Of a stretch of DNA of 64,000 nt, positions 22,863 to 29,126 are shown piece after piece. The notes under the pieces were generated by a model. The model was not told the origin of the DNA and did not search any database. It was given only the letters and a program-made list of their open reading frames with translations. Each line of letters opens with the position of its first letter. Position 1 is the first letter of the stretch. The stretch is taken from contig NZ_JAFKFW010000029.1 of NCBI RefSeq assembly GCF_017308015.1, positions 1 through 64,000 on the forward strand. The letters are read 5' to 3'. The translations under genes were made by a program, and so were the position numbers. The stretch comes from Allobosea sp. (lineage in GTDB: Bacteria > Pseudomonadota > Alphaproteobacteria > Rhizobiales > Beijerinckiaceae).

Positions 22863-23302
22863 AGGCTGCCGCTGAAAATGCAGCGCCGAAGCAGCGCGGG
22901 ACACCTTTCAAGCCTGGGCAGTCCGGCAACCCGGCCGGGAAGCCAAAAGGCGCGCGCAACAAGACGACGCTCGCCATGGAGGCCATCATGGAAGCGGATG
23001 CGGAAGCCATGACGCGCAAGCTCGTCGAACTGGCGAATGCCGGCGATATGACCGCAATGCGCATCTGCATGGATAGGCTCTATCCCGCCCGGCGCGACCG
23101 CGCGGTGACATTCGACCTGCCCAAGATCGAGACGGCGGCGGACCTAACGAAGGCGACGCAAGCTATCATGGAGGCCGTCGCGACTGGAGACTTGACGCCG
23201 CTGGAGGCTGATGCGGTGAGCCGCACGGTGGAAGCGCATGTGAAGGCGATCGAGGTGACGGATCTCATGCGCCGGCTTGAAGCGCTGGAGGGCAAGCCGT
23301 GA
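22859..23302 (+). CDS. DUF5681 domain protein
   Basis: 147 aa. Residues 11-35 hold the DUF5681 signature RGTPFKPGQSGNPAGKPKGA with RNK following. The remainder is helical (MEAIMEADAEAMTRKLVELA; DRLYPARRDRAVTFDLP). Proteins of this family commonly precede the terminase gene in alphaproteobacterial prophages and may act as small-terminase-like DNA-binding proteins; no terminase follows here. Start overlaps the M41-like gene (ATGA). Confidence 0.85.
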   Translation: MKAAAENAAPKQRGTPFKPGQSGNPAGKPKGARNKTTLAMEAIMEADAEAMTRKLVELANAGDMTAMRICMDRLYPARRDRAVTFDLPKIETAADLTKATQAIMEAVATGDLTPLEADAVSRTVEAHVKAIEVTDLMRRLEALEGKP

Positions 23303-23489
23303 GCCTCTCGGTCAGAGTGCAGAAGCTCGAAAGCAGGCGCCGGCCGTCTCCTGTCTGGAGAGCAAGGCGGAGCGAGACGCGCGTGTGGCGGCGTGGGGGA
23401 GTAAAATCGGTTCCGTGAGCATCGACATGGACTTGCTGGCGCCGAACCAAGCGGCGGCGATCCGGGCCGCACAGAGAGCGGACACATGA
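23299..23489 (+). pseudogene. First KLE-family small gene, apparently frameshifted
   Basis: GTG 23299 overlaps the previous stop (GTGA) and opens MSLSVRVQKLESRRRPSP, the start shared by the three following genes, but the frame ends at 23418. A frame one base back continues to 23489 as LESKAERDARVAAWGSKIGS and DMDLLAPNQAAAIRAAQRAD. Joining them gives a protein of about 62 aa, equal to its paralogues. The end overlaps the next start by 4 bp as in the rest of the series. A -1 shift (mutation or recoding) is the simplest reading. Confidence 0.55.
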
Positions 23490-23671
23490 ACTTCCGGGCG
23501 CGCATAGCGAAGCTGGAAGGCGCTCTCCGTCATTCCTGGGAACCCATCATTGCCATCGCGGCAACGGCAGCGGAGGCCCGGCGGGCTGTCGATGAAGAAC
23601 GAAAGCGACGCGGCCTTACGAGCGGCCAACTCGTCCCAACCATCTGCGTGACAGGGAGTGTCGCCCCATGA
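23486..23671 (+). CDS. KLE-family small protein 2
   Basis: 61 aa, MNFRARIAKLEGALRHSWEP at the start. It shares the N-terminal pattern xxRxxKLE with its neighbours, then an Ala/Glu/Arg helix (AATAAEARRAVDEERKRRG) and a short strand (LVPTICVTGSV). Four bp overlaps at both ends. Function unknown; such genes often stand beside terminase genes in related prophages. Confidence 0.65.
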   Translation: MNFRARIAKLEGALRHSWEPIIAIAATAAEARRAVDEERKRRGLTSGQLVPTICVTGSVAP

Positions 23672-23853
23672 GCATCGCTGCACGAGTTGCAAAGCTGGAG
23701 CAGCGTCGCGGGCCGGCCCGCAGCCATGTCCTGTTCGGGCATAGCCGGGACGAGGTGCACGCCCAGCGCAAAGCCATGATCGAGGCGGGCAAGGCGTCTG
23801 AGCTGGATGACTTCGTGATGTTCGTCACCATCCTAGAGGAGCGCCCGCAATGA
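23668..23853 (+). CDS. KLE-family small protein 3
   Basis: 61 aa, MSIAARVAKLEQRRGPARSH. Same start pattern, then HVLFGHSRDEVHAQRKAMIE and a last strand FVMFVTILEER. The layout strand, helix, strand after a short coiled coil is shared with copies 2 and 4. Overlaps both neighbours by 4 bp. Confidence 0.65.
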   Translation: MSIAARVAKLEQRRGPARSHVLFGHSRDEVHAQRKAMIEAGKASELDDFVMFVTILEERPQ

Positions 23854-24089
23854 GCACGACTTCCATCAAGCAGCGGCTTGAGAGGCTGGAGAACAAGCGA
23901 GACTCGGGGCGGTCTGGCATTCATATCCTTGAAGCAGCCTCGCCAGACGAGGCGGCGCAAAAGGAAGCGGACCTGATTGCATCTGGCGATGCGCGCGCCA
24001 CCGACCTCTTCATTGTGATCCGGCGCATGCCCTGGCTGGCCAGAGTCGATGACCCCGATGCTCCGAGCTGGCGTGGGCTGCCTACATGA
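23850..24089 (+). CDS. KLE-family small protein 4
   Basis: 79 aa, MSTTSIKQRLERLENKRDSG. It then has IHILEAASPDEAAQKEADLI and a strand ATDLFIVIRRMPW. It is the longest member of the tandem family and the last one intact. Overlaps both neighbours by 4 bp. Confidence 0.65.
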   Translation: MSTTSIKQRLERLENKRDSGRSGIHILEAASPDEAAQKEADLIASGDARATDLFIVIRRMPWLARVDDPDAPSWRGLPT

Positions 24090-24277
24090 GCGCCAGCATT
24101 CTGAGCGGCCACACGTCAGCTTTCGTCGCTGCCATGGGCGATGTGGCTCTCATCGAGGCCGAATCGGAGCATGGGACCATCTACCCGGTCGCGCGGCATA
24201 TAGCCACCGCATTCCCGGTCCAGCCAACTTGCTACGACCTGACGGACAAATTCGCGGGCTTCCAAGAGGTTCATTAG
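24086..24277 (+). CDS. Short ORF at the broken end of the plus-strand operon
   Basis: 63 aa, starting in a 4-bp overlap with the previous stop, which argues that it was a real gene start. It resembles nothing I know and lies opposite the C-terminal codons of a minus-strand gene. The operon that should continue (terminase, portal) stops here, so this may be the truncated 5' end of a larger phage gene. Confidence 0.35.
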   Translation: MSASILSGHTSAFVAAMGDVALIEAESEHGTIYPVARHIATAFPVQPTCYDLTDKFAGFQEVH

Positions 24278-24967
24278 GTCGTCTTGGGGTATCGTTACGT
24301 TTCGGTTCGACGTTCCATGGCGCCCAAATGCTCGATTATTGGCCGCATTCTTGAAGGCATTCAGAGCTTTTCGTCGCGCGATATTTGCCAGATGGAGCTT
24401 ATCGAGCGTCGTATTTAAATGGCCCGCGATATCTTCCAGGAGCCGATAATACTCGGCCCATGATGGTGGGCCTGCAATAACATTTGCTGCATATGCCGCT
24501 AGATTGTTCTCCGTCATAAAGCGGACCCGATCCATCATGCCCTGTCTAAGGGTTGGATGGCGATCAGTGGTTACAAGGCGGATCGGCGAGTTGTTCGGCA
24601 TCGTGCCGAAGCTCATTTCCAACCAAACATGACCATCTCGATCAAATCGAGCCCCGATCGGTGTGACCGGCGTATAGTTGCTATCTGCGAGAACAGCATA
24701 CCCGTTCAAGGGGGCGATGATTTCCCGAGCCGCCCATTCTGCCTGCCGCTGCGGGTCCCCGGCATAATCAATCAGGGGCAGGCAACCTTCGCCCGTGACA
24801 TAAGGGCGGCTTTGTCCAGGATCGGTTGCCCGATTGAGCGTGCCGACTTTCTCACCGGTTATACTGGTGCAGACATATAGGTCGGGATGGGCACCGACCG
24901 GGAAAAGCAGGCTCAAGGCGTATAGGTCGTCAATGTGACCCTGCAGGAATATCCGAACTGATGTCAT
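24116..24967 (-). CDS. Hypothetical cargo protein, 283 aa
   Basis: 283 aa from ATG 24967 (MTSVRIFLQGHIDDLYALSL). Not recognised. The N-terminal third is beta-rich (LYVCTSITGEKVGTL), the C-terminal half helical with LNTTLDKLHLANIARRKALN and LLEAREFVRQVVASWLD. No catalytic motif is obvious. Base composition is clearly less GC-rich than the chromosome and than the neighbouring phage operon, which suggests separate acquisition. It is convergent with, and overlaps, the short ORF at 24086. Confidence 0.6.
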   Translation of the reverse strand: MTSVRIFLQGHIDDLYALSLLFPVGAHPDLYVCTSITGEKVGTLNRATDPGQSRPYVTGEGCLPLIDYAGDPQRQAEWAAREIIAPLNGYAVLADSNYTPVTPIGARFDRDGHVWLEMSFGTMPNNSPIRLVTTDRHPTLRQGMMDRVRFMTENNLAAYAANVIAGPPSWAEYYRLLEDIAGHLNTTLDKLHLANIARRKALNAFKNAANNRAFGRHGTSNRNVTIPQDDLMNLLEAREFVRQVVASWLDRECGGYMPRDRVDGPMLRFGLDESHIAHGSDES

Positions 24968-25027
24968 GGCCAAGCCCAAAAAACTTTGCCTCAATAGGCT
25001 CTCAGGCATGAAATGGCCATGTCGAAC

Positions 25028-25062
25028 AAAAAAAGGCCGCCGCTCGGGAAGCGACGGGCCTT
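25028..25062 (-). terminator. Rho-independent terminator of the membrane-GAF module
   Basis: On the minus strand AAGGCCCGTCGCT pairs with AGCGGCGGCCTT (one bulge, one G-T pair, TCCCG loop) and is followed by seven Ts. It ends the transcript of 26153-25096 and separates it from 24967. Confidence 0.8.
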
Positions 25063-25095
25063 GTGTCAGGACTAAGCCAACACCAAAGGCGGCGT

Positions 25096-25293
25096 TCAGC
25101 CGATGAGCCTATCCAGAAAAGTTCGATAACGCCGCTTTAGATCGTTCAGCTGCCGCCCTGCCTCATCACCATCAATTTCGCCAGCTTGGTGGCGGCGAAT
25201 AATCTCAGCCGTCTCATCACTCAGTCGGCGCATATGGGCAGGCGTCGGTGATTTCTCTTTCTTTGCGGGCTTCGACGCTATCGCAAGTGACAT
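25096..25293 (-). CDS. Small partner of the membrane-GAF protein
   Basis: 65 aa from ATG 25293, whose A is shared with the stop of the upstream gene (TGATG). Basic start (KPAKKEKSPT), then two helices with conserved look: ETAEIIRRHQAGEIDGDEAG and RQLNDLKRRYRTFLDRLIG. The size and coupling fit an accessory or immunity protein for the upstream membrane protein. Not recognised. Confidence 0.6.
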   Translation of the reverse strand: MSLAIASKPAKKEKSPTPAHMRRLSDETAEIIRRHQAGEIDGDEAGRQLNDLKRRYRTFLDRLIG

Positions 25294-26153
25294 CAGCCAT
25301 TCTCCCGAAGCAGTTCCTTGATCTGATCGACAAATGGTCTGCAAGTAACGACAATCTCTCGGCTACGGTTTCCATAAAACGCATAAGGCCGATTGCAATC
25401 GAGTGAGACAAATGCCCGCACCCGTGGACCCTCGGGGGTGCTCACTTCGACAGGGATAAAAAACAGCGAACTGTACGAGACCTTTGACTGGGTCGGACTA
25501 GGTGTCCCCCGATCGATGGCGCCGAGCCTATGGACCACGCGCGGCTCTGCTCCAGCCATGCAAGCATGGTGCCCTAAGAGATTCGAGCCGTCAAATTCGC
25601 GACCGATAGGTCTCTCGTTGCCCGGATTCCGATGACGGATGGTCATTTTGGTTTGGCTACTGCCGACGTATTCAACCAGCGAGACCGATATCTCCCCCTT
25701 CCCAACCTTCGTGATCTGCCGCGCGTGGATTTCCAGAATGCCGAGACAGGCTCGGATGGCCTCGGCTCGCTTTCCACGCGGAACGGCCCCTGATTTCACC
25801 GCGGATATCAGGTCACCAAATCGCACAATTGCGTCGGATTGCGTGAGGTCGGATCCTTTTCTCTCTGAGAGCGCCTTTAGGCTCCAGAGAGTAGCGCTGC
25901 CAACAAAGAGCACTGGCGCTGAGATTGCAGCGATCTGGAGCGGGACTGCGCCGGCGAAATAACCAACGACCGGAGCGGCGGCGGCCCAGCTATGCTGCCC
26001 GAACCAATAAAGCAGCGGTAACGGCCTAAATCGCCTAGGGACGCGGTTATAGAAAATGCCCTCGGCCGCCATAAAGTAGCGGCGCGGTTTCGAATACTCG
26101 TCCCCAAGCCATTGATTGATGCGACTTTGGATTTTTTCGGCCGACTCAGGCAC
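25293..26153 (-). CDS. Two-helix membrane protein with GAF-like cytoplasmic domain
   Basis: 286 aa, GTG start at 26153 behind a strong GGGGGAA site. Two membrane helices at about 53-95 (AAAAPVVGYFAGAVPLQIAA; SAPVLFVGSATLWSLKAL), then a helix (IRACLGILEIHARQITK) and a GAF-like alpha/beta domain: ISVSLVEYVGSSQTKMTI, LFFIPVEV, AFVSLDCN and a closing helix VDQIKELL. GAF domains bind small ligands such as cyclic nucleotides. Membrane anchor plus ligand-sensing domain plus small coupled partner looks like a signal-responsive effector, but no known system name can be given. Confidence 0.6.
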   Translation of the reverse strand: MPESAEKIQSRINQWLGDEYSKPRRYFMAAEGIFYNRVPRRFRPLPLLYWFGQHSWAAAAPVVGYFAGAVPLQIAAISAPVLFVGSATLWSLKALSERKGSDLTQSDAIVRFGDLISAVKSGAVPRGKRAEAIRACLGILEIHARQITKVGKGEISVSLVEYVGSSQTKMTIRHRNPGNERPIGREFDGSNLLGHHACMAGAEPRVVHRLGAIDRGTPSPTQSKVSYSSLFFIPVEVSTPEGPRVRAFVSLDCNRPYAFYGNRSREIVVTCRPFVDQIKELLRENG

Positions 26154-26257
26154 GTGTTCCCCCAGATCACCAATGGATGCTCTGGGCCGACCGATCGGGT
26201 CAACTGGGAAATTATGAGTGAACGCAGCGTTTGCAACTGCCGGCCCCGTACTCGTTG

Positions 26258-27484
26258 CTAGTATCCGTAGTAGGGCGGAGAAACGAACTTATAGTCATCG
26301 TCGTCTCCGAAAAGCCGCGCCTCCTCGAACTTCTCTTCCAGAGTTGACGCCGAGATAGCCGCCTCAAGCTCGGTGAGCCGGTCATTCGCCCAAGTGACGA
26401 AATTCGCGACCCGAGCAGTCTCGGAACTGGCCAATTGCGAATTTAGCGCCGCCACAAGCTGCCGCATGCGATCGAGCTTCTCGAGTTCCGTCAGGATTGT
26501 ACCGAACGCGGCTATCCGTCTTTCTTGAATATGTTCGGCCCGCAGGCCTTGGTCACGCCGGTCCCGCTCTTCCTGCCGCTTTCGTTCCTTGGCTTCCTGC
26601 CTGAGCCGGTTCTCGATCTTTGCGGCAGCTAGGACTGCAGCGGCAACTGCGACGTCGCTTGCGAACGTTTCAAACCGCTGTGTCTTCCCATCACGAAAAG
26701 TCGAACGTGGCCGAACGTCGCCCCACACCTGCTCCAGCTCGATGGCGAGTTGGCCAGTGGGCCGATAGTCCCATTCCTGAAACCGCGGGGGCATCTCCCA
26801 GCTGTCGTCCCAAGGTCGCCGCCGAGCGCGTTCGCGTCGCTTCTCGTAAGCCTCCTGCTCTTTGCGCTCCGAGGGGGTAAGGACGTGCGCTTCCCGCTTC
26901 ACCGTTTCGGTGATCGAGAACCCTAGCGACTCCACCTCCGATGCAAAGCGCACTCGCCCACCAGCTTCAACGAGTTGAAAGCCCTGGAGTGCCATGGCCC
27001 GAACGATTCTCGGCAGCCCGACTGCAATCCTGTCGATCGATGCCGGGGCCACCGTGCAGTGAATAAGGCCAGGCTCGGCAACGGAGACAAGGCCCTTTTC
27101 GGGGTCTTTTGCTTTGCGAAGGGCCGCCAGCGTCCGCGTGATGATGGGATGCTGGGGGCCGTCGTCGGCGCCGTCACCGCTCGACGCCTGGACGCGAGCC
27201 TGTTCGCGAACCGCGGATAATGTCGCGGCCTCCTTACTCAGATCGGCGTTGGCGATGATGATTTCGCGAGCGGTGCCAGCTTTAGCCTTTGGAAGTGGTG
27301 TCTGCTCGACAGGCTTCCCAGCTTCCTTCTTGGCCCACCAGCCGAGCGGTGGATTAGGAATATCGTGCTTCCGGCAGATCTTATGGAGTGCCACATCGGA
27401 AATGTAGAACTCTTTCGCGAGGTGGGTCAGCGGCTTTGACCAAACCAGCTTGTAAAATTGTTCGCGGGTGAAACTCCTCGCCAT
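26258..27484 (-). CDS. HTH and coiled-coil protein common in mobile islands
   Basis: 408 aa. The N-terminus YKLVWSKPLTHLAKEFYISD then VALHKICRKHDIPNPPLGWW is a helix-turn-helix of a family widespread in integrated elements and annotated as hypothetical. Residues about 215-230 and 290-330 are strongly charged coiled coils (KERKRQEERDRRDQGLRAEH). The C-terminus is acidic. AGAGG lies 8 bases before ATG 27484. Function unknown; it is next to the membrane-GAF pair with a 104-bp gap. Confidence 0.7.
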   Translation of the reverse strand: MARSFTREQFYKLVWSKPLTHLAKEFYISDVALHKICRKHDIPNPPLGWWAKKEAGKPVEQTPLPKAKAGTAREIIIANADLSKEAATLSAVREQARVQASSGDGADDGPQHPIITRTLAALRKAKDPEKGLVSVAEPGLIHCTVAPASIDRIAVGLPRIVRAMALQGFQLVEAGGRVRFASEVESLGFSITETVKREAHVLTPSERKEQEAYEKRRERARRRPWDDSWEMPPRFQEWDYRPTGQLAIELEQVWGDVRPRSTFRDGKTQRFETFASDVAVAAAVLAAAKIENRLRQEAKERKRQEERDRRDQGLRAEHIQERRIAAFGTILTELEKLDRMRQLVAALNSQLASSETARVANFVTWANDRLTELEAAISASTLEEKFEEARLFGDDDDYKFVSPPYYGY

Positions 27485-27669
27485 GGCTCGCCTCTGTTCA
27501 TCCCGCCGACCGGGCTCAGGCCAGCTTACCAGCGATTCGGGAGTGAGCTGGACGTCAAAGCGCAGGCGGCGTTTTGGGAGTCGTGGGCGGCATTCGTGCA
27601 GATCCGGCTACTCACCCCGCCGCGACCCCATCAAAGCCAGCCAGCGACGACGCCAGAGTCATAGCGAGG
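27485..27669. other. 185-bp gap, nothing recognised
   Basis: Short open frames here have no ribosome site and no homologue-like features. The right part could hold the promoter for 27484-26258. Confidence 0.4.
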
Positions 27670-27888
27670 TTATCTATCTTCCGGTGTAAGCTTCCTGCGC
27701 GTAGCCGCAGCAAGAAACTCATCGGAGGATTCCAGCGCAGCTTCTACGATGGGCCGAACGAAGGCCCGCAGATCGCGGCGCCACTCCTCTGACGATTGCT
27801 CCCAACTGAACTGGCGCTTCTCGCGAGCATTTTCGTGGAGAGCTTTCGCCCCCGCCTCGATGGCGAGGTCGATCCGGGTTTCCGCCAT
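27670..27888 (-). CDS. Hypothetical small protein downstream of the direct repeats
   Basis: 72 aa from ATG 27888 with GGAG six bases upstream. Helical, amphipathic (ETRIDLAIEAGAKALHENAR; FVRPIVEAALESSDEFLAAA). The MAETRxDLAIEAGA opening is common in small phage proteins of unknown role. The repeat array at 27924-28009 lies immediately upstream. Confidence 0.6.
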   Translation of the reverse strand: MAETRIDLAIEAGAKALHENAREKRQFSWEQSSEEWRRDLRAFVRPIVEAALESSDEFLAAATRRKLTPEDR

Positions 27889-27923
27889 TGGGTTCTCCAA
27901 CCTCAATCGCCATGCACAAAAAC

Positions 27924-28009
27924 TGCGGTATTGAGCGCCTTTTTTAGCGCGTCACGTTTGCGGTATTGAGCCTCCGAAACGGGGGCGCACAAAATCTGAG
28001 GTATTGAGC
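27924..28009 (+). repeat. Three direct repeats of TGCGGTATTGAGC
   Basis: Copies begin at 27924, 27959 and 27997 (last one TGAGGTATTGAGC), spaced 35 and 38 bp. Each is followed by a CCT-rich or T-rich stretch. They fill the gap between the replication operon and 27888-27670 and look like binding sites or iterons. Confidence 0.7.
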
Positions 28010-28030
28010 CTCTTTTTTATGACGCCCTGC

Positions 28031-28657
28031 TCAAGGTGGACAGCGGGTTCCGAGCTTCTTCCGCAAGTTGGATACCGTTTGCGGGCTCACTCCGACGCGG
28101 CGGGCGATTTCCCGATCGGGCAAATCCGGCGACGTGCTCAGAGTGGACAGCACCTCAGAGCGACGGTCTGCCTGAGTGCGCCTGTCTGCGGCGCCTGATT
28201 CTGCTGGTCGCTCAGATTGGACAGCCGTCGTGAACGCTTGGAAATCGGCTGCGAGACGGGCCGCCAGCGCCGCATCCTCGGCATTTGTGCGGAAGTGATC
28301 GAGCGTCGCGAGGTGAGAGAGCCACGCCAGCCGTGCCGCAATGCCCGGGGCCGATGCATCCGGCAACGTATCCATGAGATGCTCCAGGCCGGCCATTCGC
28401 GCAGAGATATGCGGCTCGCGGCTTTCCAGGGCTCGGGCTTGCCATTGCCGATATTCTGCCCATGCCCCAGCGAGATTGTCCGGCATTGGATGGGCTGAAT
28501 TCAAAACCGCGATAAGTGCCGGCGTCACTGGTTGCCCAAAGTTCCAACCGGCATACCCGCATATCCACGGCTGATCCGTCATTCCATAGCCGGCCTCCAC
28601 CTCGACAGGGGCGAGAGCGGTTTGCAGCTTTCCTTCCAGATCCCAGGCGACCGTCAC
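28031..28657 (-). CDS. Protein with C-terminal HTH, end of the replication operon
   Basis: 208 aa. Residues about 165-203 carry a resolvase-like helix-turn-helix (LPDREIARRVGVSPQTVSNL then RKKLG). The larger N-terminal part has a Trp-rich start (WICGYAGWNFGQPVTPALIA) and helices. Overlaps the gene before it by 4 bp. It could control replication or be the binder of the repeats directly downstream. Confidence 0.65.
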   Translation of the reverse strand: MTVAWDLEGKLQTALAPVEVEAGYGMTDQPWICGYAGWNFGQPVTPALIAVLNSAHPMPDNLAGAWAEYRQWQARALESREPHISARMAGLEHLMDTLPDASAPGIAARLAWLSHLATLDHFRTNAEDAALAARLAADFQAFTTAVQSERPAESGAADRRTQADRRSEVLSTLSTSPDLPDREIARRVGVSPQTVSNLRKKLGTRCPP

Positions 28658-28977
28658 GCGAGTTCTCCCGCTTCTCGTAGGATTTTGCGGCAGGCCTCGA
28701 TCCGCTCGCCCAAGTTGACGATGCCGGCGCCGCCAGGCACAACGTTGCTGGTCAGCATGCTATCCCAGAAGTCGCCATTTCGATCGCGGTGGCCTCCGTC
28801 GCGAGCGCCGTTCCGCCAGCCATGCCAATAGGACCGGCTGCGATTGCCGCCGCAGGGCAATCCCTCTGCGCCATCGCGATAGCCTTCAGCCTGCTCCTCA
28901 TCGTCCAGCCGGGCGAGGTCCATAAGCGAGATGACGGGCTCGCGGTTCGGGATTTTGAAATCTGGTTCGATCGTCAC
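28654..28977 (-). CDS. Small conserved phage protein (GY-x-DG...YWHGWRNG)
   Basis: 107 aa from GTG 28977, preceded by GGAAAGGG. An open frame continues up to an ATG at 29130 that overlaps the primase stop, but that part (residues MMCRTFKGAARQGAASAAK and on) only translates repeat DNA, so I prefer the GTG. The body contains EGYRDGAEGLPCGGNRSRSY and WHGWRNGARDGG, a pattern shared by small phage and island proteins of Rhizobiales. Its role is unknown. Confidence 0.65.
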   Translation of the reverse strand: MTIEPDFKIPNREPVISLMDLARLDDEEQAEGYRDGAEGLPCGGNRSRSYWHGWRNGARDGGHRDRNGDFWDSMLTSNVVPGGAGIVNLGERIEACRKILREAGELA

Positions 28978-29126
28978 TCCGATGCCCTTTCCAATCTCGA
29001 TTTTGCCGCACCTTTGAAATCCGCCGCACCTGCCGCACCCGCACCCCCTTAAGGGTGGGTGCGGTGCGGCAGATTTTGCAGCACTTGCCGCACCTTGCCG
29101 CGCCGCACCTTTGAACGTGCGGCACA
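28978..29126. other. Repeat-rich putative replication origin
   Basis: About 150 bp between the primase-helicase and the next gene. GCCGCACCTTTGAA occurs at 29005-29018 and 29102-29115 as direct repeats, with further GCCGCACC units between. A long imperfect inverted repeat (29030-29072) is centred on CCTTAAGG. Strong strand bias (C-rich plus strand) runs through it. Iterons and a large hairpin beside a primase-helicase gene fit an origin. Confidence 0.5.
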
